Positions 44,330-54,639 of a DNA stretch of 64,000 nt are shown here, piece after piece. A program made the position numbers and the translations under genes. The notes beneath the pieces are model-generated. The model saw only the letters and a program-made list of their open reading frames with translations. It made no database searches and was not told the DNA's origin. How positions within the stretch are numbered: the stretch's first letter is position 1; each line of letters opens with the position of its first letter. Source of the DNA: Odontesthes bonariensis (Eukaryota; Chordata; Actinopteri; Atheriniformes; Atherinopsidae); the NCBI RefSeq assembly GCF_027942865.1, contig NC_134523.1, positions 386,116 through 450,115 of the forward strand. Reading direction: 5' to 3'.

Positions 44330-44639
44330 TAAGTTTTGACGAGCATTTTCACGCATATGATGTTAAGTTCAATGATTGGGTGTGTATTGTGCCTGGACAG
44401 GAGTCATTTTCAAGCTCTTGATATGTATATGGTTGATGGAAGATTGTTTGTGGCAATGAGGCATTGTTAATGAAATGATTTTTAAATGAAAAGAACATTT
44501 TTATTTTTTTGTACAATTTATATGAATATTAATGTGTAATGGATAATGACAGTTTTATTGTTTTTACATTTGAAAAAAATAATGGTATTGGTAAAGACTT
44601 ATGTTGTCTTTTAAGCTTGTTTATGGAAACTGCTATGGG

Positions 44640-44872
44640 CAGATTATGTACCTTAAAGGTACAAATTAACTTTTCTCTGTGGTGGTACCATTGTGGTACA
44701 GATTTGTACCATCCACTAAGGGTACAAACTTGATCTTGAAGGTACAGAGTATAGGGGTACAAATATGTACCCTTTTGAAAGGTACAACTCTGTACCCTCT
44801 AAAGGTACTGCCACAGAGACAAGCGTTTGTACCTTTTAAGGTACGGATCTGTACCTTTTTTTCCGAGAGTGT
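44640..44872. mobile_element. GGTAC-rich palindromic MITE (partial)
   Basis: Repeated GGTACA/TGTACC motifs form several internal palindromes. The right end reads aggtacggatctgtaccttt then ccgagagtg, a terminus seen in fish MITEs. The expected inverted left end is missing. Confidence 0.5.
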
Positions 44873-44873
44873 T

Positions 44874-45015
44874 GGAATAAACAAGCATAAAGATGCATGC
44901 ATACGGCATGCAGTGATTGATGTTTTTCGTGGACACGCATCGAAACCCTACTGAGCCCCCCCCCCCCCCCCAGATAAGTACCACTTAATTTTTGATTGTG
45001 GAAAGTGCTACTACA
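44874..45015 (+). mobile_element. LTR 3'-end fragment
   Basis: Matches 22666-22794 (ttggaataaa ... gtgctactaca) but has an expanded C-run (about 17 instead of 8). The sequence after ctactaca differs from the first copy, which defines the LTR terminus. Confidence 0.55.
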
Positions 45016-45233
45016 GTTCTCATTGCTGTAACTGAAATGATGTGAAACCAGCCGTGACTCTGGCGTTACATCACCAGGATAAAACAATCCCAGCCTTCGT
45101 CCTGCCCTGCAGCAGCCGGCTCAGCTGTTCCTGGACCGGCAGCTGCTGTCGCTGATGTCTTCAAAATGTAATTATGACCCGACTTGATGTGAAAGTGCTG
45201 CTGGAGAAGCAGAAGAAGTCCCAGTTTAACCAG

Positions 45234-45239
45234 TTTATT
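45234..45239 (-). terminator. Polyadenylation signal of stpg1-like gene
   Basis: AATAAA on the minus strand, 22 nt after the stop codon, implies a very short 3' UTR. Confidence 0.55.
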
Positions 45240-45261
45240 GGAGCAGAGTCGGCCTGAGGCT

Positions 45262-45332
45262 TCAGAAGGGAACCCAGACCCTGGAGTCCGGGTCGAAGGA
45301 CCGCTTCGGCACGGCGTGGGGGTTATAGAGGC
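45262..45332 (-). CDS. stpg1: Terminal exon of an stpg1-like gene
   Basis: After a good acceptor (gtgcttccag) the exon encodes LYNPHAVPKRSFDPDSRVWV followed by PF and TGA. This matches the end of STPG1 (MAPO2), where a PG-x-Y repeat is followed by a K-x-SF...WxP terminus. STPG proteins are sperm-tail PG-rich repeat proteins, and STPG1 is also linked to alkylation-induced apoptosis. The exon begins in phase 2, so the Gly codon is split. AATAAA follows immediately. I could not find the PG-repeat exons that should precede it. Confidence 0.6.
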
Positions 45333-45382
45333 CTGGAAGCACACACAGATCAATAAATAACAGTTTTTTATTGATCATAAAT

Positions 45383-46112
45383 AAGGCTGGGCAACGATTA
45401 AAATGTTTAATCTAATTAATCACATGATTTCCCAGATTAATCACGATTGATCACATTTGTACGCAGAATCCAAAAATGAATCCAAAAGTAGCGTATAGCT
45501 TTTAGCATTTAGCTTTATTTTAAATGTGCTGCCATATGAATGAAAGTGCCATAACATTTGTTGTGCAAACACACTTTTAACATCAGCATCTTTCTGTAGT
45601 TTTTATGTAGAAGCCTCGCTCCACTGTCTGTTTCCTTGAATGACTTGCTGCTATCAGTTGTGTGTTTTGCCTTTAAGTGATATTTTAGACTGGAACTACT
45701 ACGCTGAGAAGACAATTCAACTTGGCAGTGTTTACAGATGACTTTGGTTCTGTCGACTCCGCCGTCTGGAAGAACTTTAACATGAAAATGGCCGAGTAAA
45801 AGTTCCGTACCCTTCTCCATGTTTGGTGGATCCGCCGATTACTTTCTTTTCCTGTTCCACAGCAGACAGCAGCAGACTTTTACAAAATAAAAGCCTGTGA
45901 GCAACAGACTTTTACAAAATAAAAGCCTGTGAGCGACAGACTTTTACAAAATAAAAGCCTGTGAGCAACAGACTTTTACAAAATAAAAGCCTGTGAGCGA
46001 CAGACTTTTACAATAATAAAAGCCTGAGAGCAACAGACTTTTACAAAATAAAAGCCTGAGAGCGACAGACATTTAGATAATAGATTAAAAACTTTAATCG
46101 TTGCCCAGCCTT
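45383..46112 (-). mobile_element. hAT-like element copy 2 (complete ends)
   Basis: The termini aaggctgggcaacgattaaa and tttaatcgttgcccagcctt are near-perfect inverted repeats. Inside are the BED ORF (45515-45820) and about six 32-bp units at 45865-46070. The target duplication could not be read with confidence. Confidence 0.8.
45515..45820 (-). pseudogene. BED zinc-finger fragment, copy 2
   Basis: The 101-residue frame appears identical to that at 1059-1364 (BED motif CKHC...H...H). Conservation of an intact frame in two copies suggests recent common origin. It lacks a catalytic domain. Confidence 0.6.
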
Positions 46113-46219
46113 AATATATATATATATATGTTGCATATGTATATTTATATGTGTATATATATAAAAAGGGTTAAAGAAATTAATCTGTAGCCGTTCTCAA
46201 CTTCTGTAAACAACCACGC

Positions 46220-46440
46220 CACGTTAAAAGTCACTTAAATCCCTGTTCTTCCACATTCTGATGCTCGGGTTGAACTTCAGCAGGTGGTCTACATGCTGAA
46301 GTCGGTGGTCTCAGGTGGTCCCGACCCACCTCTACATGCCGAAATGCATTGAGCTGCAGCCATGTGATTGGCTGATCAGCTGTTAGTGTTAACAGCTGAT
46401 TGAACAGGTGTTCCTGATACAGTGGCCGGTGAGTGTTTAT
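46220..46440 (-). mobile_element. Fragment of a widespread vertebrate DNA transposon
   Basis: In the minus sense the stretch includes catcagaatgtggaagaaca with gggatttaagtgac. In the plus sense tgttcctgatacagtggccg leads to gtgagtg. Both resemble a dispersed DNA element found in many fish and other vertebrates (terminus TAAAGTGGCCGGTGAGTG). Truncated. Confidence 0.5.
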
Positions 46441-46983
46441 AGATATTAATTATATTAAAGATTAATAACAAATACTAAGAAGAAGAAGAAAACGAAGTAA
46501 AACGGAGCCTGTTTATCATCTTATTTAGTTTCTTTCTGGTGATTCACGGAGGGAAAACGTTCAGTTTGCAGCTTTGTGGTGATAAAACACAGATTCTTCT
46601 TCTCTTTAAACGGCTGATTCAGCGTCTGTTCCAGCAGAGAAACTGTCTGCAGAAACTTCAGCTGCTCCAACGGGAGGATCTCCAGCTGCTCCCAGGTCAG
46701 CAGGGTCCTGGGTCGGCCCCAGGGCCTCCGCCCAGCTCCTCCCCCCGATTCCGAAGGAGGACGTCCTGCTCATTCATTCATCCAAACCTTTATTTAACCA
46801 AGGACAGACACTAACAGCGTTAACACACACAGTCTACACCAGAAGTTACCCAAACCCGAGCAGAACCAGTGAACAGCAGCTCTGAAGGTGATCAGAATCA
46901 TCGGTTTTCAGGACGAGTCGTGACCTCAGAGATGATCCCTGCAGAATCTGAACCTCCTGGAACCTCAGCAGATCACAGATATG
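46441..46983. other. No recognisable feature
   Basis: I searched the minus strand for PG-x-Y exons of stpg1 and found none. There is a small LINE-like tail (ctttatttaaccaaggacag) near 46790. Confidence 0.4.
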
Positions 46984-47570
46984 GGCTTTGTTCCAAACCG
47001 CACACTTCTCCTACTAACTTTCTGAGTTAGTATGTGAGTTTGAGTAAGCGAGAAGTTCCCGGATGCATACTAGATTCTCCTAAATGTTGGGTATGCATCA
47101 TGAGGTTACTACTCATACTCAAACTACCCAAGATGCAACGTAACGTCGCCGATCGTCATTTCCTGTCAAAACGGCAGTTTCAAGCTAGCTACAACGAGGG
47201 TAGGTTCACTTCCTGTTTTCAAAACAAAAGCACCAATTGTATGGTAATGGCTTTCCCTATGATAAAAGGCAACAGGTATTTTATTTTGTGAAAATAACAG
47301 GAAGTGCGTTGCTCACTGCGGCTAGCTTTAGTAGCGCCGAATTCGTGGGAACAAAATTGTAAACAGCCGGTATTTTGTCAGGTTTTCAACACGTTGGGGA
47401 TCTAAACGACTACTTTCTCACCTGAAAATGTTTCAAATGTTGCTAAAGTTTACAGAGTTTAGAGCTTAAGAGAAATCAGCTTCAGGCTGGCTGATTTCAG
47501 CTCGGGCAGGAGCGAAATGCATTGTGGGTAAACGCTCTGCATACTGTCTGATCGATGAGTATGCAGTATG
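46984..47570 (-). mobile_element. MITE family GGCTGTGTTC, copy 2, one end lost in a repeat array
   Basis: Reverse-complement copy of 8470-9066. The left terminus is ggctttgttccaaaccgcac. The right side is intact up to gatcgatgagtatgcagtatg, where the terminal sequence passes directly into the 7-bp array. Confidence 0.85.
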
Positions 47571-48529
47571 GAAGTATGTAGTATGGAAGTATGTAGCATG
47601 CAGTATGTAGTATGTATTATGCAGTATGTAGTATGCAGTATGTAGTATGTAGTATGCAGTATGTAGTATGTAGTATGCAGTATGCAGTATGTAGTATGCA
47701 GTATGCAGTATGCAGTATGTATTATGCAGTATGCAGTATGTAGTATGCAGTATGCAGTATGTAGTAAGCAGTATGCATTATGGAAGTATGCAGTATGGAA
47801 GTATGTAGCATGCAGTATGTAGTATGCAGTATGTAGTATGCAGTATGTAGTATGCAGTATGCAGTATGTATTATGCAGTATGTAGTATGCAGTATGCAGT
47901 ATGTAGTATGCAGTATGTAGTATGCAGTATGCAATATGCAGTATGTAGTATGTAGTATGCAGTATGCAGTATGTAGTATGTAGTATGCAGTATGTAGTAA
48001 GCAGTATGCATTATGGAAGTATGCAGTATGGAAGTATGTAGCATGCAGTATGCAGTATGTAGTATGCAGTATGTAGTATGCAGTATACAGTATGTAGTAT
48101 GCAGTATGTAGTATGCAGTATGTAGTATGCAGTATACAGTATGTAGTATGTAGTATGTAGTATGCAGTATGTAGTATGTAGTATGCAGTATGTAGTATGT
48201 AGTATGTAGTATGCAGTATGCAGTATGTAGTATGCAGTATGTAGTATGTAGTATGTAGTATGCAGTATGTAGTATACAGTATGTAGTATGCAGTATGTAG
48301 TATGCAGTATACAGTATGTAGTATACAGTATGTAGTATGCAGTATGTAGTATGCAGTATACAGTATGTAGTATGTAGTATGTAGTATGCAGTATGTAGTA
48401 TGCAGTATGTAGTATGTAGTATGTAGTATGCAGTATGTAGTATGCAGTATGTAGTATGCAGTATGCAGTATGTAGTATGTAGTATGTAGTATGCAGTATG
48501 TAGTATGTAGTATGCAGTATGTAGTATGT

Positions 48530-48563
<34 letters not shown>

Positions 48564-49045
48564 TAGTATACAGTATGCAGTATGTAGTATGCAGTATACA
48601 GTATGTAGTATACAGTATGTAGTATGCAGTATGTAGTATGCAGTATGTAGTATACAGTATGTAGTATGTAGTATGCAGTATGTAGTATACAGTATGCAGT
48701 ATACAGTATGTAGTATGCAGTATGTAGTATGTAGTATGTAGTATGTAGTATGCAGTATGCAGTATACAGTATGTAGTATACAGTATGTAGCATGCAGTAT
48801 GCAGTATGTAGTATGTAGTATGTAGTATGCAGTATGTAGTATACAGTATGTAGTATGCAGTATGCAGTATGTAGTATACAGTATACAGTATGCAGTATGT
48901 AGTATGCAGTATGTAGTATGCAGTATGCAGTATGTAGTATACAGTATACAGTATGTAGTATGTAGTATGCAGTATGCAGTATGTAGTATACAGTATGTAG
49001 TATGTAGTATACAGTATGTAGTATGTAGTATGCAGTATGCAGTAT
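47559..49045. repeat. 7-bp repeat array (AGTATGC/AGTATGT/AGTATAC), about 210 units
   Basis: Heptamers are mixed in short runs. A distinctive stretch (gtagtaagcagtatgcatta) at 47761 recurs at 47994, a 233-bp internal duplication. The array starts in the terminal repeat of the MITE and stops at an L2 fragment. The long ORFs through it (447 and 392 codons) are artefacts. Confidence 0.95.
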
Positions 49046-49690
49046 TCATCTCCAGCAGACTCCATTACTGTACCGCTCTTTTAACTGGACTTCCCACAAA
49101 GAGCATTAAACATCTGCAGCTCATCCAGAACGCTGCTGCTGGAGTTTTAACCCGGACTAAGAGATCTGAACACATCACAGCAGCTTTAAAATCTTTACTC
49201 TGGCTTCCAGTCAGTCACAGAATAGATTTTAAAAGTTTACAATCTGTGATGTGTTCAGAGAATATAAAGCCAGCAGAGCTCTGAGATCCAAGGACTCAGG
49301 TCAGCTGGTCCAGTCCAGAGTCCAGACTAAACATGGAGAAGCAGCATTTAGCTGTTATGCTGCCAACAAGTGGAACAAACTGCCAGTGGAGATTAAACTT
49401 TCACCAAATGGAGACATTTTTAAATCCAGGTTAAAAACATTTCTGTTCTCATGTGTCTATGCATGAAATCTGCACGATATCTTTGAACTTATCTGGACTG
49501 TTGCTGGTTTTTAAATTCATTTAAATTATTTTATTTGTTTCTCTTTATATTCTTTTATGTATTTTTAATACTTCTTCCACTCCCTGCTGCAATGCTTTTA
49601 TTTTATGTGAAGCACTTTGAACTGTTTTGGACAGGAAATGTGCTACAAATAAATTTAATTTAATTTTATTTTATTTTATTTGACTGGACA
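49046..49690 (+). pseudogene. L2-type LINE 3' end
   Basis: Coding starts at FISSRLHYCTALLTGLPTKS and continues through KHLQLIQNAAAGVLTRTKR to the end LKTFLFSCVYA near 49465, with one frame break near 49245. The 3' UTR has gtgaagcactttgaactg and aaataaattt followed by ATTTT tail repeats. This is a standard fish L2 terminus. It is 5'-truncated at the 7-bp array. Confidence 0.85.
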
Positions 49691-49823
49691 ATATTCACAG
49701 TGATTTGAGACTGAGATCTTCACGATGTGGCTTCTCGTGCTCTGAATAAAGCTTGTTTAGAGCCTAAAAACCACCGTTTATGGTCCGTTTCTGCAGATAA
49801 ATGTTTGGAATCAGACTCCTCAC

Positions 49824-49919
49824 CTTAGACACAACAAAGCCAGTCGTTCCCTTCTTTGAGAGGGATGGATTGTTGCTGTGGAACCTGCAGCTGTAGCTGC
49901 CCGGTCCTGGTAGTTCATC
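49824..49919 (-). CDS. stpg1: stpg1-like internal exon with PG-rich repeat
   Basis: The exon is bounded by acceptor tttgtttcag and donor AAG|GTGAGG. It encodes 32 residues in phase 0: DELPGPGSYSCRFHSNNPSL then SKKGTTGFVVSK. The PGPGxY plus SLSKKGT pattern is the sperm-tail PG-rich repeat of STPG1 near its N-terminus. The next expected downstream exons lie toward lower coordinates, where only repeats are found before the terminal exon at 45262. Confidence 0.65.
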
Positions 49920-49982
49920 CTGAAACAAAGAAAAACACCAAACTGCTCGACCAGTTTTTAAACGTGAGAGTGAAAGTCGTAC

Positions 49983-50086
49983 CAGGCAGAGAGCAGAAGG
50001 GAACTGGGAGGCCTCCTTCTTCTCCTGCTGTGTTGTCTGATAAACGCTCGGTGCTGAAGATGAAACACTGGAACGGGACGTCTGAT
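49983..50086 (-). CDS. stpg1: Candidate preceding exon of the stpg1-like gene
   Basis: The frame VYQTTQQEKKEASQFPSALC ends at a GTACGA donor in phase 0, which joins in frame to the PG-repeat exon 64 bp away. The intron would be very short, and the acceptor (ttttaaagcag) has a poor pyrimidine tract. Position and phase fit the N-terminal part of STPG1, but similarity is weak. Confidence 0.35.
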
Positions 50087-50164
50087 CTGCTTTAAAACAC
50101 AAAGAAACGCGGCAGATTTTTTACTTGGAGTTGTTTAATCGGGTAATAAACAATTACGGCTGGC

Positions 50165-51088
50165 TTTGGCACCTCGTCTTCAAAGCTCAGTTCAGAAATC
50201 TGGGAGTGACCTTTGACCTTTGATCTGAGGTTGAACAAACTAGTTTTTTCCAGCTGCGTCTCCTGGCCAAAGTTAAAATGTTTTTAAGTGGTCACGACCT
50301 TTAGAAAGCCATCCATGCCCTGATAAGTTCAAGGTCAGACTATAGCAATGCGCTTTATGTCGGCGTCTCCGAGTCTTCTCTCAGTCGCCTTCAACTTTTT
50401 AATTTTTTTAATTTTTAATTTTTTAATTTTAATTTTTTTAAATTTTTCAAATTATTATTATTTTTTTTTATTTAAATTTGTTTTTTTTAATTTTGTAGAT
50501 TTTAAAAATTTTTATTTATTAAAAAAAATTGTATTCATTTATTTATTTATATTATTTTTTTATTTTATTTTTTTTCCTTTAAAAAAAAAGTTTTTTAATT
50601 GAATTGAATTTTTTTTTTTTTTTTATTAATAAAATTTTTTTTTAATTTATTTTTATTTTTATTTTTTTATAGTCGCCTTCAGCTGGTGCAGAACGCTGCT
50701 GCCCGTCTTTAACCAACACCGACAGACGTGTGCACAGCACTCCTGTTCTTAACTCCCTCCATCGGCTTCCTGTCCTTTATAGAACTGATTTTAAACTCTT
50801 AATGTTGGTTTTTAAAGCTCTTAACGGCCTCGCCCCGTCGTATTTATCTGAGCTTTTAACAGTCCTGGTAGAGCTCTGAGGTCAGCAGATCAGTTTCTGC
50901 TGGAAGTGCCCAGGTCAGAATACAAACCCTGGGGTGAGCGAGCCTTTTCCCAAAGCTGCCCCCAGGCTCTGGAATAAGCCCCCCGTCCAGCTGCGTCTTA
51001 TTTCTGACCTGGGCCTCTTCAGATCTGGGCTAAAAACCTACTTATTTAGGATGGCTTTAATACCCAGTAGCATGATGACACTTATCTT
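50165..51088 (+). pseudogene. L2-like LINE, 5' part of a host element interrupted twice
   Basis: Readable pieces are FRNLGVTFDL, AIHALISSRSDYSNALYVGV, then after the A/T insert LQLVQNAAAR, NSLHRLPVLYRTDFKLLML and PRLWNKPPVQLR to LKTYLFRMAL. The 3' UTR is cut at 51088 by the Rex3/RTE element and resumes at 54453-54620, where its tail (gtaaagcactttggtaca, aataaaatac) ends. It is an old copy with several stops. Confidence 0.75.
50394..50670. mobile_element. A/T-only insert with 11-bp target duplication (orphan poly(A)-like)
   Basis: The 277-bp insert is almost purely T and A, dominated by T-runs. It is flanked by agtcgccttca at 50383-50393 and 50671-50681. The surrounding LINE reads through when one copy and the insert are removed. 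Confidence 0.6.
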
Positions 51089-51099
51089 CCATCCATCCA

Positions 51100-52790
51100 T
51101 TATCTTCCGCTGGTCCGGGGATCGGGTCGCGGGGGCAGCAGCTTGAGCAAAGAGACCCAGACGTCCCTGTCCCCGGCCACTTCCTCCAGCTCTTCTGGGG
51201 GGACCCCGAGGCGTTCCCAGGCCAGCCGAGAGACATAGTCTCTCCAACGTGTCCTGGGTCTTCCCCGGGGCCTCCTCCCAGTGGGACGGGCCCGGAACAC
51301 CTCACCGGGGAGGCGTCCAGGAGGCATTCTCACCAGATGCCCGAGCCACCTCATCTGACTCCTCTCGATGCGGAGGAGCAGCGGTTCTACTCCGAGCCCC
51401 TCCCGGATGACCGAGCTTCTCACCCTATCTCTAAGGGAGAGCCCAGACACCCTGCGGAGGAAACTCATTTCGGCCGCTTGTATTCGCGATCTCGTTCTTT
51501 CGGTCACTACCCACAGCTCGTGACCATAGGTGAGGGTAGGAACATAGATTGACCAGTAAATCGAGAGCTTCGCCTTCTGGCTCAGCTCCTTCTTCACCAC
51601 GACGGGCCGGTGCAGAGCCCGCATCACTGCAGACGCCGCACCAATCCGTCTGTCAATCTCCTGTTCCATTCGTCCCTCACTCGTGAACAAGACCCCGAGA
51701 TACTTGAACTCCTCCACTTGGGGAAGGATCTCATTCCCGACCCGAAGAGAGCATTCCACCCTTTTCCGGCCGAGGACCATGGTCTCAGATTTGGAGGTGC
51801 TGATGGTCATCCCAGCCGCTTCACACTCGGCTGCGAACCGCTCCAGTGAGAGCTGAAGGTCACGGCCTGACGACGCCAACAGAACCAAATCGTCCGCAAA
51901 AAGCAGAGACCCGATTCTGAGGTCGCCAAACCGGACCCCCTCAACGCCCTGGCTGCGCCTAGAAATTCTGTCCATAAAAATTATGAACAGAATCGGTGAC
52001 AAAGGGCAGCCCTGACGGAGTCCAACCCTCACAGGAAACATGTCCGACTTACTGCCGGCAATGCGGACCAAACTCTGACACCGGTCATACAGAGACCGAA
52101 CAGCCCATATCAAGGAGTCCGGCACTCCATACTCCCGGAGCACCCCCCACAAGAGTCCCCGAGGGACACGGTCGAACGCCTTCTCCAAGTCCACAAAACA
52201 CATGTAGACCGGTTGGGCGAACTCCCATGCTCCCTCCAGGACCCTGCGGAGGGTATAGAGCTGGTCCACTGTTCCACGGCCAGGACGAAAACCACACTGC
52301 ACCTCCTGAATCCGAGATTCGACTATCCGGCGGATCCTCCTCTCCAGTACCCCCGAAAAGACCTTACCAGGGAGGCTGAGGAGTGTGATCCCCCTATGGT
52401 TGGAACACACCCTCCGGTCCCCCTTTTTAAAGAGGGGGACCACCACCCCGATCTGCCAGTCCAGAGGCACTGCCCCCGATGTCCACGCGATGCTGCAGAG
52501 GCGTGTCAACCAAGACAGCCCCACAACATCCAGAGCCTTGAGGAACTCAGGACGGACCTCATCCACCCCCGGGGCCTTGCCACCGAGGAGTTTTTTGACC
52601 ACCTCGGCAACCTCAGCCCCAGAAATGGGAGGTCCCACGTCCGAGCTCCCCAACTCTGCTTCCTCATCGGAAGGCGTGTCGGTAGGATTGAGGAGGCCCT
52701 CGAAGTACTCCCCCCACCGACTCACGACTTCCCTAGTTGAAGTCAGCAGAGCCCCGCCCTCACCATACACGGTGTTGACGGTGCACCGCT
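51100..52790 (-). pseudogene. Rex3/RTE reverse-transcriptase region
   Basis: From [10 protein letters not shown] onward the frame carries the reverse-transcriptase blocks: GKAPGVDEVRPEFLKAL, GVVVPLFKKGDR, HRGITLLSLPGKVF, QCGFRPGRGTVDQLYTLRR, YMCFVDLEKAFDRVPR, LRQGCPLSPILFIIFMDRI and the catalytic FADDLVLLAS. It continues through YLGVLFTSEGRMEQEIDRRI and the C-terminal RWLGHLVRMP to DPRTSGR and a stop at 51100. All key motifs look intact. The only obvious lesion is the upstream frameshift, so the reverse transcriptase is out of frame with the endonuclease. Confidence 0.85.
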
Positions 52791-52799
52791 CCCCCCCCC

Positions 52800-54292
52800 C
52801 TGAGCCGCCGGATGGTGGACCAGAATCTCCTCGAGGCCGTCCGGAAATCGTTCTCCATGGCCTCCCCGAACTCCTCCCAAGCCCGAGTTTTTGCCTCAGC
52901 AACCGCCGAGGCTGCGTTCCGCTTGGCCTGTCGGTACCCATCAGCTGCTTCCAGAGTCCCACTGGCCAAAAAGGCCCGATAGGACTCCTTCTTCAGCTTG
53001 ACGGCCTCCCTCACCACTGGGGTCCACCAGCGGGTTCGGGGATTGCCGCCACGACAGGCACCGACCACCTTGCGGCCACAGCTCCGGTCGGCCGCCTCAA
53101 CAATGGAGGCACGGAACATGGCCCATTCGGGCTCAATGTCCCCCACCTCCCCCGGGACATGGTTGAAGCTCTGCCGGAGGTGGGAGTTGAAACTCCTCCT
53201 TACAGGGGATTCCGCCAGCCGTTCCCAGCAGACCCTCACAATACGTTTGGGCCTGCCAGGTCTGACCGGCTTCCTCCCCCACCAGCGGAGCCAACTCACC
53301 ACCAGGTGGTGATCAGTTGACAGCTCCGCCCCTCTCTTCACCCGAGTGTCCAGGACATACGGCCGCAAGTCCGATGATACGACTACAAAGTCGATCATTG
53401 AGCTGCGGCCTAGGGTGTCCTGGTGCCAAGTGCACATATGGACACCCTTATGCCTGAACATGGTGTTCGTTATGGACAATCCGTGACGAGCACAGAAGTC
53501 CAACAACAAAACACCACTCTGATTCAGATCGGGGGGGCCGTTCCTCCCAATCACGCCCCTCCAGGTCTCACTGTCATTGCCCACGTGAGCATTGAAGTCT
53601 CCCAGCAGGACGAGGGAGTCTCCCGGAGGAGCACTCTCTAGTGCCTCCTCCAGGGACTCCAAAAAGGGTGGGTACTCTGAACTGCCGTTCGGTGCATAAG
53701 CACAAACAACAGTCAGGACCCGTCCCCCCACCCTAAGGCGGAGGGAGGCTACCCTCTCGTCTACCGGGGTAAACCCCAATGTACAGGCACACAGCCGGGG
53801 GGCGATAAGTATGCCCACACCTGCTTTACGCCTCTCACTGCGGGCAACTCCAGAGTGGAAGAGAGTCCAACCCCTCTCGAGGAGGCTGGTTCCGGAGCCC
53901 AAGCCATGCGTCGAGGTGAGTCCGACTATATCTAGCCGGAACCGCTCAGCCTCGCGCACCAGCTCAGGCTCCTTCCCCAGCAGAGAGGTGACGTTCCACG
54001 TCCCAAGAGCCAGCTTCAGTAGCCGAGGATCAGACCGCCAAGGTCCCCGCCTTCGGCTGCCGCCCAGCTCACATTGCACCCGACCCCCATGGCCCCTCCC
54101 ACGGGTGGTGAGCCCGTAGGAAGGGGGACCCGTGTCGTTTCTTCGGGCTGTGCCCGACCGAGCCCCACGGGCACAGACCCGGCCACCAGGCGCTCGCCGG
54201 CGGGCCCCACCCCTGGGCCTGGCTCCAGGGGGAGGCCCCGGTGACCCGCGTCCGGGCAAGGGAACACGGTGTCCATAAATATTATTCATCAT
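52800..54292 (-). pseudogene. Rex3/RTE endonuclease region
   Basis: The frame contains the APE-type endonuclease: [18 protein letters not shown], the [10 protein letters not shown] block, [35 protein letters not shown] and the terminal [10 protein letters not shown]. In most relatives the second block ends 'LTETH'; here it reads LTSTH, so the catalytic Glu may be substituted. The region after the nuclease ([19 protein letters not shown]) runs to the G-run near 52800, after which this frame terminates. Confidence 0.8.
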
Positions 54293-54639
54293 AGGGGTCT
54301 TGTGAGCTGTTCTTTGTCTGGTCCCTCATCTAGGATCTGTTTGCCATGGGTGACCCTACCAGGGGCTTAAAGCCCCAGACAACATAGCTCCCAGACTCAT
54401 TGGGGCACGCAAACCCCCCCACCACGGTAAGGTGACAGCTCAAGGGGGAGAAACACTTATCTTATTTTATCTTATTCGGTTTTGTTGTATTTTATTGCTT
54501 TCACTGTTCTTTTATTGTTTTTATTTGTTTTTACTTCTTCTTCTCTTTATTTATTACCTGCTGTAAAGCACTTTGGTACACCGTAAGGATCGTCTGTAAA
54601 GGGCTGTAGAAATAAAATACATTTACATTTACATGATAG

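Larger units (their letters stand above)
51089..54452 (-). mobile_element. Rex3/RTE-type LINE, full length, one major frameshift
   Basis: The 3.36-kb element is on the minus strand and flanked by an 11-bp target duplication, acacttatctt, at 51078-51088 and 54453-54463. Its 5' end has ttgagctgtcaccttaccgt, and its 3' end is a short (GGAT)n tail as in Rex3. It is inserted in the 3' UTR of the L2-like LINE. A single C-run (52791-52800, G-run in the coding sense) separates two long frames. Confidence 0.85.

Noticed and set aside
47722..49065. 447-codon open frame ([13 protein letters not shown] repeats)
   Set aside because: It is the 7-bp array read in frame. Several frames are open because the heptamers lack stops. 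No start context or family.
51996..54119. Several 100-300-codon plus-strand frames
   Set aside because: Antisense shadows of the Rex3/RTE coding region in GC-rich sequence.
54016..54276. Separate 86-codon minus ORF
   Set aside because: Alternative frame over the 5' region of the Rex3/RTE element.
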